From positions 23,599,744-23,663,743 of the forward strand of contig CM032123.1 of the NCBI GenBank assembly GCA_018894105.1: DNA of 64,000 nucleotides, read 5' to 3'. The translations under genes and the position numbers were made by a program. Numbering within the stretch: position 1 is the first letter of the stretch; each line of letters begins with the position of its first letter. The DNA comes from Jacaranda mimosifolia (lineage: Eukaryota > Streptophyta > Magnoliopsida > Lamiales > Bignoniaceae). Below, piece by piece: positions 1 through 12,039 of the stretch. The notes under the pieces are model-generated. The model was given only the letters and a program-made list of their open reading frames with translations, was not told where the DNA came from and made no database searches.

Positions 1-1521
1 TTCTCTAATAAAGTGTCCCACGACTCATGAGCTAACACGAAATTAGGGTAGCATCTCATGTCACTTCCCATTGTAAAAGCCTTGGATTAATTAAAACTCC
101 TCTTAATTTGTACCTAATTTGACTTAATTTTTTCAAAAACTTAAACTACTCTAAGTTGAAGGTTTTTCTTTACTTTGAAAGATCTCATCAATATTATCGT
201 CTCTTATTTAAGTTCTCTATATCCTAGCCATGCATCTCATACATCAATAGGATAAAGAAAAGTATAAATAAGTAAATGGCCTAGGGTGGGATGACCATGA
301 GCCTTAGTAGTACACTTAGAGCTATAAGTACACTACATAGTTAATTTTAAGTAGGTTGACTAAATCCTATCTATTACATAAATGCATCCCATACATTCAT
401 GGGTCATCAAGCCTCCTTGATCCTATTGGCCTCATTTATCTCCTTGCAACATTTACAAGTGAAAAAAAATCCTCACCCCTAGAATTCTACTCTCATAACA
501 TTTACAAGGTAGAAAATTTAGAGGTATGCAAGCTCCTATTTAATACAACCATTTTCAAATAACTTTGAAAAAAATAAAACTAAGTAAAGGCTCATGTTCA
601 TCCCTATTCATTCATCATCCATTCAACAATTAAATGAATAATAAACAACAATTGAGATTCAATTCAACCAATTAAATGCTTATCTCATAAATAATTAATT
701 AATAGGCAAAAATATGCAAAACTCTTTATGCATCTCATTTTTGCATCAAATTGAAGATTAACTTTGAACTTGACTTTAAAAGCAAGCAAAAATGTCTAAC
801 ATTATTTTGAATCACTTACACAACTTTTGTTCATCAAAATTACATGGAACAATGATAACTAGAGAAGTAAAAAGTCAAAAATGCACCAAAACTAGTGCAT
901 AGGCTATCTAGTAGTAGGTTGCCACCTGGCCGCCTGCCCAGGTGCACAGCATGCCCGCTGCATGCCACGAGATAGGCAATTTGGCCGCTGCCTTGCTGGG
1001 CGGGCACCTAAGGCACAATTTTGTGCTTTTTCATATTTTTGCCTTCTCAATTCACATGGACACCTCCACATCATCATTCCACACATATCTTGACAAATTT
1101 TCAGATTCTAAACACTTTAAAAATGGGAAATTAAAATGCTCAAACATGCTTCCAAAATCAAATCTAAGTGAGAATCGACCTGCTGCAAAAATTTCCAATT
1201 AATTTCAATTCTATTGGATTCAAAAATAGCTAAAACTCACCGAAGCTATAATTAACATGCTATATCAACATATAGCATCATCCAATGCTAAATCAACATT
1301 TAACGTCATAAGCTTTGAATCAATGTCATGCTAAGATATGAAATAACAAGTAAACACATATTGACATATTTTAATTCAACATAGATAGAGCCACATACAA
1401 AATCATCCAAACACTCAAATTCATCAATGGAATCAAATGTTTAGAGATCTAGAATCAATTCATCACATAAATCAATTCACTAAAATCCAAATTTTAGCAT
1501 CAAAATGGCTCTGATACCATT
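1..1521 (-). mobile_element. Leader (internal region) of a family-N copia-type element, entering from the left edge
   Basis: Untranslated internal region read on the minus strand, ending at a primer-binding site at 1,506-1,519. It is plainly similar, in the same order, to 12,240-13,799 and to 24,960-26,334; shared blocks lie near 200-350, 600-900 and 1,200-1,500. It carries no credible protein. A GC-rich patch at about 915-1,015 interrupts otherwise AT-rich DNA. Whether this copy had gag-pol or was a gene-less derivative cannot be told, because the rest lies outside the window. Confidence 0.75.
1506..1519 (-). other. Primer-binding site, initiator-tRNA-Met type
   Basis: The minus strand reads TGGTATCAGAGCCA, the classic plant copia site complementary to the 3' end of initiator methionine tRNA. 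Two bases separate it from the LTR end at 1,522, the same spacing as at 13,798-13,799 and 26,333-26,334. Confidence 0.9.
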
Positions 1522-4500
1522 TGAAAGATAGAGAATGATTGGGATCCAATTATTAAAACCAAAATAGGCAAGAATAAAACCAATCATTTCATCGCAAGTA
1601 TCATAATCATGCTCTAAATAAGGACTAGAAGGTAGAAAATTTACCTTGGGAAATAGAAACAAAGGATTTGACAAGATCACTCCAAAAACTCTTCTATTGG
1701 AAAATCTATAAGCTCAACGGTTGGATCTAAAAGCTCTGCTTCCAATGCTCCAAAAATTGGTAAAAATGATAAATCTAAGCACCACCAAATTCTGGCCAAA
1801 ATTTGCTAGAATTCGCTGCCAGTGGATTGCCCAATGGTAATTCCAAAAACGGTGCCAATGATGATCCACCAAGGAATTCGTAGTCCCCAAATGTTGGACC
1901 TCTAATGAACAAGTCCACACACCTTAGGCAAGCTCTCAATCAACCTTACTTTTGCTAGAAAAAGGGAGGAAGAAGGTGATAGAAGTAATGATTTTGGAGG
2001 ATAAAGGGAGGAGAGAATTTTGTATGATTCTTCAACACATGAATTATATCACACTTTTGGAGGGAAAATGTGAGGATTGCCGACAACACTAAGTGGTCAG
2101 CCACATTGCCTATTTATAGAGTGGATGGAAACTTTTAGATGCTTCTATCACACTTTCCATGCATGTTGGCCATGTTAGAATAGTGCTCTGCAGCCATTTA
2201 GATTGGAATGTAAAAACTATTCCACTTGTGATATAATCTTGATTGAATGGTATTTGTATTAAAGGACCATCTTCATCTTATGCTTATTATACTTGACTGG
2301 CATTTGGTTGAAGCCCTTAAATCATACAAGACTATGGGACTTAGCCACACATATGATGTTGATCATGAAACGTCTCTACGGTCGTGATTTTAAATATTCC
2401 AAGTTATAGAATCTTATAAGATGGGGCATCTAAGATTTGAATATACTCCTTGGATATTGCTCCGTTTCATGAGCAATCTATGTTAAACATGGATGCACGT
2501 TAGTGGGTGCTCATTAGAGAACAAGTTCACTGAAGACCCGCCCAAAAAATCTACTAGATAGTCAGAGTGGCAAGTCGGTAGTGACAAGTTCTCCAGCTTA
2601 TGCTAGTGCATATAATTAGTCCTTGTAGCTGAAGATCCATGGTAACCTTGTGTTTAAGTCCTTATGCTTTGACTCTTCTCCGACCACGTAGTGGGTCAAT
2701 CGGAGTTAACATTGGGCATAAGCTATTTAAGCATAGAGGTTTGTGAGATCCAAGATGGGATTCATCTCCTTATTGTTGTGAAGGACGAATGCATCTTCTA
2801 TGTATTCTATAATGATCGATTCCAAGAAATTCTTGCACAAGGTTGTATGATAATTTGGAAAAAGATTTTTCCAAAGTTGAGGTTACAAAAGGGAATCAAA
2901 TATTTGAATGCAGAAACATAGTTATCGAGGCTATTGGAGAGCCGACAAATATCTTGCCCTATGCCTCTTTTAGGAGATAGGAGATGGGATGACTGTATTT
3001 GCATGGAAAACGTAAACGTAGAATGGTTCATCAAGACATAATTCATTCATCCAATTAGTTAGGCCCCATGGGCTTGTTGCTAGACATCGACTATGGAGAT
3101 TGAGTACTTTTTCATTAATGGAGATTAATTGAAAAGGTTACTAGTTTAAAGGAGTTTAAACTAATGTGAATATTTTAAGATTAAAACTATCACAATGAGT
3201 TGTGAGCCCATATCCAATAAATGGATGAACCTAATGGGTCACACACAAAAGCCTATAGTAAGTTTTTACTTGATGGGAGGAATTTCTAAGGAGTTAGAAA
3301 ATTCAACCTAAGCGTTCTTGGAGAGAAAACAGTTGATTTATTAAATCAAAGAGTTAATTTAATTAAAATGAGAATTTGGATTTTGGAGAGAAATCAAATA
3401 AAAGAGTTCATTTGAATTTAATTAGAGTTAATTTTCATTTCATTTCATTAGATGAAATGTAGATGCTAATTAAATGCAAATGCATGTGATATTCAAATTC
3501 ATATGCACATTGGCAAGTTGGCCAACTAAGCATGGGAGGTTTGATGCCAACTTGCATCCTCCATCCTCTCTATAAATACCCCCCCTTTGGCCGGCCATGT
3601 GATGGCTAATCTAGTACATTTCCAATTTCCCTCAAAAAGTGTGATATTCTTCATGTGTTGAAGATTAACACACACTAAATTTTCTCCCTTTCCTTTCCCT
3701 CTCCAAAATGCGACCCCCTCACCTTCTTCCTCATCTAATCTAGCATATTTGAGGTTGAATTAGAGCTTTCCTAAGGTGTGTGGACTTGTTCATTAGAGGT
3801 CCAACAATTGGGGGACTTAGAGTTCCTTGGTGAACCATTGCTGTCCGGCACATTTGGTGGCCAATTTGGAGGACCTAGGAGGTTCTAACTGGAAGAAAAT
3901 TTTGGAAACTTCTACCTGAATAAGTGATGGAGTTATCTACCAATTTTTAGGAATTTGGAGTAGTGGAAGGTGCTCAACCGTTGACATCTTCTATTGTGTG
4001 CAGATCTTCCATTGAAGAGTTCTTTGGAAAGATCTACCTCTTACCTTTGTGTTTATCTTCAAATGGAAAATTTTAGGCAACTAAATCCTTATTTTGAGCA
4101 TGAATAAGATCCTTGGAATGGAATAGATTGATTACATTTTTCCTACTTACGATTTTATATTTTACATCTCAATCTTACTCCTACTTTCAAGCCAATTTGC
4201 CAACTTGTGTATGCATTTGCAAATCATGTGCGCTTAATTAACATTTACATTTTATCTCATGAAATGAAATGCTAATTAACATAAATTCAAATAGACTCTT
4301 CCATTTGATTTTCCTCCAAAACTCAAATTCTCAATTAATTAAATTAACTCTTTTATTTAATTAATTTAACTTAACTCCTTAAGTTAATTAACTTAGCTCT
4401 TTAAGTTAATTATAGTTTACTTAACTCCTTATGTTAACTTGACTAATTAATTTCCATATGGCACCAATTAAATTAGCTCCTTAATTTAATTGGCCTAATT

Positions 4501-5743
4501 TAATTAATTAAACTATTTTGATTAATATAACACTTAAATTAATCAAGCTAAAATGACCAATGAAATAGTCAACTGTTTCTCTCCAAAAACGCCTAGCATG
4601 CCTTAGAAAATTCCTCCTATCAAATAAGAGTTTCCTTAGGCTTTTGTGCATGACCCACTAATTTCATCCATTCATTGGACATGGGCTCACAACTCATTGT
4701 AATATTTTGAATATTGAAATATTCACATTAGTTTAAACTTCTTTAAACTAATAACTCTTTCAATTACTCTCTATTAATTGAAGAGTACCTAATCTCCATG
4801 GTTGATGTGTGGCAACAAGCCCATAGAGCCCAACTAATTGGATGAATGAATTGTATCTAGATAAACCATTATAGCTTACGCCTACCGTACAAATATGGTT
4901 CTTCTATCTCCTATCTCCTAAAAAAGGCCTAGGACAAGATATTTATTGGCTCCTTGATAGCCTCGATAACTATGTCTCTACATCTAATGCTCGATTCCAC
5001 TTTGTGACCTCAACTTTGGAAAATATATTTTCCAAATTATCATACTATCTTGTGCAAGAATATCTTGGAATTAATCATTATAGAATACAGAGGAGATGCA
5101 CTCGCTCTTCATAATAACGACGAAATGGATCCCTTCTGAGATCTCACATACCTTCGTGTTTAAGTAACTCATACCTAATCTAAATCTCGAATGACCCGCT
5201 GCGTGGTTAGGGTAGAATCAAAGCATAAGGACTTAAACACAAGGTCAATATGGGTCCTCAGGTCCAAGGACTAATTGTATGCACTATCGTAAGCTTGAGA
5301 ACTTGCCACTACCAACATGGCACTCTGGCTATCTAATGGATTCTCTTACGGGCCTTCAGTGAGCTTGTTCTCTAACAAGCACCCACTAGCATGCATCCAT
5401 GTCTTACATAGATTAACCATGAACTAGAGCAATATCCAACCCCTTGCAATATGCATTGTTAATGTAAGTCTATCCAAATCTTAGATGTCCTGCCTCATAA
5501 GATTTTATGATTTGGAATACTTCAAAATCATGATCATAAAGACTTGTTTCATGATCATCATCATACGCATGCCCAAGTGTCATAGTCTAGTATGATTTAA
5601 TGGCTTCAACCAAATGCAAGTGATGAATAGAAAGCATAAGATGAAGACAACCATTTAATAAGAATATCATTCAATCAAGGTTGTATCATAAGAGGAGTAG
5701 CTTTACACACCAATCTAATTAGTTGCGGGGTACTATTCCAACA
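1522..5743 (-). mobile_element. Family-N 5' LTR, split by a solo LTR
   Basis: Minus-strand LTR in two parts, 1,522-2,172 and 4,195-5,743, about 2,200 bp in total, almost the same length as the LTRs at 13,800-15,996 and 26,335-28,527. On the plus strand it begins TGAAAG next to the primer site and ends ACTATTCCAACA, the reverse complement of the family start TGTTGGAATAGT. A TATA motif on the minus strand lies near 2,105-2,120. The LTR is interrupted by the solo LTR at 2,173-4,189. The base run GGGCC directly after 5,743 is the right-hand copy of its expected target duplication; the left copy is off-window. Confidence 0.8.
2173..4189 (+). mobile_element. Solo LTR of family N nested in another family-N LTR
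   Basis: A 2,017 bp plus-strand LTR beginning TGTTAGAATAGTGC and ending CTACTTTCA. It is flanked by GGCCA (2,168-2,172) and AGCCA (4,190-4,194), a 5 bp target duplication with one change. No internal region or second LTR adjoins it, so it is a solo LTR, the usual product of recombination between the two LTRs of a full element. A TATA box (TATAAATA) lies at 3,571-3,578. Confidence 0.85.
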
Positions 5744-6137
5744 GGGCCTTCAGTGAACTTGTTCTAGAACAAGCACCTACTAACATGCTTCTATGTTTAA
5801 CAAAGATTACCCATGAAACGGGGCAATATCCAACTCCTAGAGTATACATCATTAGTGCAAGTCTATTCAAATTTTAGATGCCCTTTCTCTTAAGATTCTA
5901 TGACTTGGAATAATTAAAATCATGACCTTAGAGACTTATTTCATGATCACCATCATATGCATGATCAAGTCCCATAGTCTTGTATGATTTAAAAGCTTCA
6001 ACCAAACGCAAGTGAAGAATAAAAAAGCATAAGCTGAAGATGGCCATTTTATAAGATATCATTCAATCAAGATTCTCTTACAATTAGAGTAGTACTTACA
6101 TGCCAATTCTGATTGGCTGCAGGGCACTATTCCAGTA
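5744..6137 (-). mobile_element. Remnant of the 3' LTR of the autonomous family-N copia element
   Basis: About 390 bp matching the right-hand end of the family-N LTR (compare 5,350-5,743 and 15,600-15,996). It ends in a variant of the LTR start at 6,126-6,137. Immediately beyond, the minus strand reads AAGTGGAAGATT, a good polypurine tract. The rest of this LTR was displaced by the insertion of the element ending at 5,743, so its other half should lie left of the window. Confidence 0.75.
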
Positions 6138-6149
6138 ATCTTCCACTTA

Positions 6150-8710
6150 CCTTAAAGCCAATTCCCCATGGCCTTTAAGCCCATCTTCTCAAGAAGTCTT
6201 TCAAAGAACTTATGTGATAGGGGTTTAGTCAGTAGATCTGCTATATTCTCTTCTGAGACTACCTTCTTCACTCAGATGTTGCCTCTATCAATAATCTCAC
6301 AGATCAAATGATAATACCTCAGGATGTCCTTGGATCGTTCATGAGATCTTTATTTCTTTGCTTGCACAATAGCTCCATTGTTGTCGTAAAAGACAACTAC
6401 TTTCTCTACAATGCTAAGCACTATATCCAACTCTTGGATGAAACTTTTTATCCAAACACTTTCTTTTGAGATTTTTGAAGCCGCAATATATTTCGCCTCA
6501 GTGGTATAGTCAATCGTGGAGTTTTGCTTGGAACTCTTTCAACTAACCACACTGCTATTGAGGTAAAATATAAATCCTCATGTAGATTTAAGGTTATGTT
6601 CATCGGATTAGAAACTAGAATCCAAAAACCCTTGAAGTTTCAATTCTATATTGATGTATACTAAAAAAAAAAGCCCTTAGTTCTTCTCAAGTACTTTATA
6701 ATTGCTTTTACAACTGTCCAGTGACTTTCATTGGGAACGGATTGAAAGCAGCTCATAATGCTTAAAGCGCGTGCTACATCCAGTCTAGTACATTTAAAGA
6801 CATATATTATGTTCCTTATAGCAGATATATAAGGTATGCAGGACATTCTTTCTCTTTCATCTTCAATCTTAGGGACCATAGACTTAGAGAGATGAAAACC
6901 ATGTCCTATGGGAAGGAATCCTATTTTGGATTCTTCCATATTAAACCTCTTTAGTATCTTGCCAATGTACACTGTTTGGGAGAGCCCTAATATCCTCTTT
7001 ATTGTATCTCTATAGATTTGTATTCCTAATACGTAGGACGATTCTCCTAAATCCTTCACAGAGAATTGTGAGGATAACCATACTTTAGTACACTCTAACC
7101 ATTGTTTCTCATTCCCAATAAAAAGAATGTCACCGACATAAATCACAATAAACTGAATCGAACTCCTAGTAGCCTTTTTATACACAAATAGCTCATGCAC
7201 ATTTTTTACAAAGCCAAACGATTTAACCGTCTTATGAAAATGTATGTTCCAACTTTGGGATACTTGTTTTAGTCCATAAATAGACCTTTGGAGTTTGCAA
7301 ACCTTTTGCTCACTCCCTTTAGATGTAAAATCTTGTGTACCGTATAGATTGCTTCATCAATGTTTCCATTTAGAAAAGCAGTCTTTACATCCATTTGTGA
7401 AATTTTATAGTTATAGTAAATGGCTATGGCAAGCATAATCTTAATGGACTTAGGCATTATGACCAGCGAAAAGGTTTTCTCAAAGTCAATGCCGGATCTT
7501 TGAGTATAACCTTTTGTCACTAGTCTAGCTTTAAAGGTCATCACCTCTCCAACAACTCCTAGCTTATGCTTGAAGATCCACTTACAATCAATAGCTATTT
7601 TATCCTCCAGTAGATCTACCAAAGTCTATACTTTGTTGGATTATATGGAGCCCATTTTGGATTTCAGGCCTCAAGCCAATGACCCAAATTTATGTCCAAC
7701 GTAACTTCCTCATAGGTCTTTGGATCACTATCCATTTACCTCATTTCATTAAGGAATCCAAACCTTTTGAGTTGCTTCTTAGTTCCGTCCAGCCTTCTAG
7801 GAGGTTGTATGTTAGGCTCATAATGCTCTTTTGTTTCTATCGCTTTTGGGATAACATCATTGTCATAAATTTCATCAAGTTCAATGATAACACCTTTTCT
7901 ATCTAATAAAAACACCTTTTTCCAAAAAGGTGGCGTTCCTTAGAACAAACACTTTTTCTTCCGAGGGATCATAGAAACAATAACCTAAAGACTATTTTGG
8001 GTATCCCAGAAACTTGCACAAAGTGGATCTTGTATCTAACTTGTCTCCCACTAGTCTTTTGACATATGCAAAAGACCCCCAAACTCTTAGATAAAAGTAA
8101 GAAGGTGTTTTCCCATACCACATCTCATGTGATATCTTTAGCACCAACTTTGATTACTAGGTTTAGTATCTTCACCATCGATTCTAAGGTGAATCCCCAA
8201 AAGCAGATAAGTACATCGATGAAACTCACAATGAAATGCACTATGTTCAACAAGGTGCAATTTTTCCTTTCGAATATTCCATTATGTTAGGGTGTGCCGA
8301 GTAGAGTCTTTTGTCAAAGAATCACTAACATTTAGTCACCCACATACTTCGATATAGATCAAATCCAAAGGACTTGTGGATAGCGTCATTTACCCTACAA
8401 AAGGAATCTTGGTTAGTTTTCCTTTTAAACAAGATTCACAAGTGGGAAGATCATCTATGCCACTAACATTTAGTATTTTGAGGGCTTTTATCTTGTTCAT
8501 CTTATACTTGAAAATATGTCCAAGTCTCGCATGCCATAGATAAGCATTTTCTTAGTTATCTAACTTTCTTTTGTTACTTTGATGTGCATAAGTGATGGTT
8601 GGGAATCTAATATGTATAATCCATTGTTTAAAGTACCGCATTCAATGAAAGAATCTTTCTTTATTGATTTCAATTTCCCATCACTAATTAAAAAGTCATA
8701 TTCTTCAAAA
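6150..8710 (-). pseudogene. Copia pol remnant: integrase, reverse transcriptase, RNase H
   Basis: Minus-strand polyprotein fragments. Reverse transcriptase covers about 6,661-7,622. It contains KARLVTKGYTQRSGIDFEKTF and QMDVKTAFLNG, the copia signatures around the first catalytic aspartate. The following fragment has IYVGDILFIGN where YVDD is expected, so the first aspartate of the box is replaced by glycine. It is followed by DLGESSYVLGIQIYRD and a C-terminal region with SAIRNIIYVFKCTRLDVA. RNase H remnants lie at about 6,490-6,640, recognisable by TTEAKYIAASK. Integrase traces occupy about 7,700-8,710 with many stops. Integrase is cut off from gag-protease by the solo LTR at 8,716. Confidence 0.8.
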
Positions 8711-8715
8711 TCTAG

Positions 8716-10944
8716 AGTTGGAATAGTCCTCGCAATCCAATTAGACTGGTTATGTAAACTATTTCCTTGTAAGGCAATCTTGATTGAATGATATTCATTA
8801 TATGGCCATCTTCATCTTATGCTATTTATTTACTTCATTGGCATTCAGATGAAGCCCTTAGATCACATAAGACTACAGGACTTGATCACACATTGGATGG
8901 TGATCATGGAATAAGTCTTACATGGTCGTGATCTTAAATCTTCCAAGTCATAGTATCTTACGAGAATCTAATATCCGAATAAACCTGCACTAACGATGCA
9001 TAAATCCAAGAGTTGGATGTTGCTCCATTCTATGAGCAATCCCATATTAGATATGGATGCATCTTAGTGGGTACTTGTTAGAGAACAAGGCATTGCAGAC
9101 CCGCCAGAGAATCTACTAGATAGCCTGAGTGGCAAGTCGGTAGTGGCAAGTTCTCCTACTTATGCTAGTGCATATAATTAGTCCTTTGACCTAAGGATCC
9201 ATGGTAACCATGTGATTGGTCCTCATACTTTGACTCTTCCCTGGTCACTTAGCGGCCCTTAGGATGATGATTGGGCATGACTACTAAACATAGAGGTTTG
9301 TGAGATCTAAGATGGAATTCGACTTCTCGCCTTTATGAAGGATGAGTGTATCTTCTATGTATTCTATAATGATTGATACCAAGAAATCCTTGTGCAAAGT
9401 GATGTGATAGTTTGGAAAGGTGTTTCCAAAGATGAGGTCACAAAGGGAATTGAACATTAAGAATAGCAACATAGCATTGAGGCTATTGGGGAGCCGACTA
9501 ATATCTTTCCTTAGGCCTCTTTCATGGAGGAAGGAGACGGAAGGACTGTATTTATGTGGTACGCGTAATGCTAGAATGGTTTTCCAATAGTATTCATTTC
9601 GTCCAATTAGTTGGGCTCTAGGGGCTTTAGGTTGGATATCGACCATGGAGATTAGATAGTCTTCAATTAATGAGATTAATTGAATTAAGTCACATAGTTT
9701 AAAGGAGTTTAAACTAATGTGAATATTTGATATTCCAATAAGTCACAAATAGTTGTCAGCCCATGTCGAATGAATGGTAGAACCTAATGGGTCACACACA
9801 AAAGCCAAATGCATGACCTATTAAATGAAGGAGAATTTTCTAAGAGTTAGAAAATTCATGACCAAATTAAAAGGGAAGAAAATTGAAGTCATTTTTGGCT
9901 TGATCAATTTAAGAGTTAAATTGGTCAAATTAATTTAAGAGTTAAACTAAGATCAATTAATTAAGAGTTAATTAATTGTTCCACATGTCTATTAATTGGC
10001 CAAATTAATTTAAGGGTTAATTAATTTTGACTAGCTTGAAGAGTTAAGCACTTTGACTTAAGAGTTAAGTCAAAAGATTATTAATTAAATTAAAGTTTTT
10101 TATTTAGTTAAATTATAGAGTTAATTTAGGAAGGAATTATTAAATGAAGAGTTCATTTAATATAGAATTAGAATGCATTTGGATGACATTTTGTAAGATG
10201 AAATGTAAATTCCAAATGACATTCAAATTCACACACCACTATAGACCACATGCCACTTGGCATGGGTAGGTAGCGGCCTATCATTGAGTATGGTGTGTGA
10301 CCACACACCATCCTCCTTCCATATATGAATATAGAAGGGGCCGACCACTAGATAGAGTTTTAATGAGATGTGGAATATTTTCTCCCAACAAATTGTTAAT
10401 AGATAAACCTAATAGTTAGATTCTCCACAAATCTCTCCTACCTCCCTTATCTTCCACTTCCATTCTAAACCTTCTTTCCTCCATTTATTTGTAATTATCT
10501 TAAGCTATTTTTGTAGAGAAAAGGTCTTTGCTATGGTATGTGGACTTTCTCGTTAGAGGCAAAACGTTTGGGTTGCTATTGCTCTTAGAGAAGCAGATTC
10601 TGGCAGCCGCTTCTGGCGAGTTCTGAGGGACTTTATTTGTTCTAATCGGGCTAAAATTTTGACTGTAGGGTCTTCAAAGTGTTGAGGGAATACAGTAAAA
10701 AAATTTGCTCAAAACAAGAATTTTAGCTTTAGGAAATCTGGTTGTGTTTATGCTGCGCCAGTGAGGAGACAGCTTCAAGAGTTGAAAGGTATTCTTCCTT
10801 ATTCCTTGATTTTCGATTTTATCAAGGTATTTCCCTTTCTAAATCTGAATTCTATGCATGTCTAGATCCTTGTGGATATGTGTGGGCTAGTTTTGTTCAA
10901 TTTTTTTTGAATTTTATTGGATCTTAGCACCACACATATCTTCA
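8716..10944 (+). mobile_element. Solo LTR of family N inserted in the copia polyprotein
   Basis: A 2,229 bp plus-strand LTR starting AGTTGGAATAGT (first base changed from the family TGTTGG) and ending CACACATATCTTCA. It is flanked on both sides by TCTAG (8,711-8,715 and 10,945-10,949), a perfect 5 bp target duplication. It separates protease from integrase of the minus-strand element. Its closest relatives in the window are 26,335-28,527 and 32,199 to about 34,095, which share the 3' tail ending in the ACCTTCA/TCTTCA motif. Confidence 0.92.
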
Positions 10945-10949
10945 TCTAG

Positions 10950-12038
10950 GACAAGAATTGAAATGATATTCTTCACAAGATTAAGTATATAATAGCAAGG
11001 ATCTAATATAATATAAGAATTCCCTAAGTCCAACTTGACAACTCCTTCAACCTTGGTTGCAACCTTTGCACCATTATCGAAGCAGAGGATCATATCCCCA
11101 TCACTAAGCGTCATTCTTCTTTCCATCCCCTACAATTAATTACAAAGGTGAGAACCACATGCGGTATCAAATACCTATGAGGAAGAATTTGTAGTTAAGT
11201 GCACTTCAATGAACAACATACCCTTTGCAAGGTATTCCTTGCAGTTGCGCTTCTAATGCCCTATTTTGCCACAATAGAAACATGTGGAATCTTTTTTATC
11301 CTCTTTCTTTTTCTTCTTAACTCCTCCAGAGGGCTTCAATGGTTGCTTCCCTTTTAGAGAAGAACCTTTCTTCTTCTTACCTACTTTCTTCTTGCCCCTA
11401 GGGCCTTTAGGCTTGGAGGAAGATGCAAACATCAAAGGCTTATCCTTTTTCATTGTCGCCTCAGTGGTTACTAACATATTAACCAATTCATTAATTGTAA
11501 CCTTTTATTTTGACATGTTGAAGTTCATAACGAATTGGTCAAATGAGCTTGGTAATGATTAGAGGATCAAATCTACATAAAGGTAATTGTCCATGACCAC
11601 GTCCAATTGAGCAAGCTTCTCAATGTGACCGATCATCATATGGTCATGGTCATGGACACTTGGCCTTCAATTATTCTTGTCCTAAAGAGCTCTTTAGACA
11701 ACGTGTAATGTTCATGTCTTGTTTTCACCCCATATAACTCTTGTATGTACATATGAATCTCATAAGCATTTTTCATGTTATCATGGGATTTTTGGAGCTC
11801 ATTAGATATTGATGCTATCATCAGGCAACGGGTTTGGAGATCATCTTCTACCCATTATACGATGCTTCGCAGGCCTCATTGTCAGCATCATCACCAACAG
11901 TATTGATGGACTTTGAGTAAGGACATAAGTCCTCTTTTTGGAGTCAATAATTATTTTGAGGTTTCTTGACTGGTCGCAAAAGTTAGGCCCAGTGAGTTTA
12001 TTGGTTTCCAAAATAACGCTAAGTGGATTCTTTGCCAT
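10950..12038 (-). pseudogene. Copia gag and protease remnant
   Basis: The minus-strand gag starts at ATG 12,038, whose product begins MAKNPLSVILETNKLTGPNF, a typical plant copia gag N-terminus. A further block at 11,636-11,821 (MIASISNELQKSHDN onward) matches the gag helical core. A lysine-rich segment then leads to a zinc knuckle starting CFYCGKIGH near 11,255-11,285; the next codons carry a stop, but the last cysteine is still visible. The block at 10,914-11,126 (NGAKVATKVEGVV, then NIISILVLDE) matches the protease to pre-integrase region. Several frameshifts separate the blocks. Confidence 0.75.
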
Positions 12039-12039
12039 T

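Noticed and set aside
904..1202. Open frames on both strands over the GC-rich leader patch
   Set aside because: GC-rich composition removes stops in several frames at once; the peptides are not shared with the other two leaders.
4320..4560. CRISPR-like or satellite array
   Set aside because: The words vary in length and spacing, with no unique spacers; it is an internal AT-rich part of the family-N LTR.
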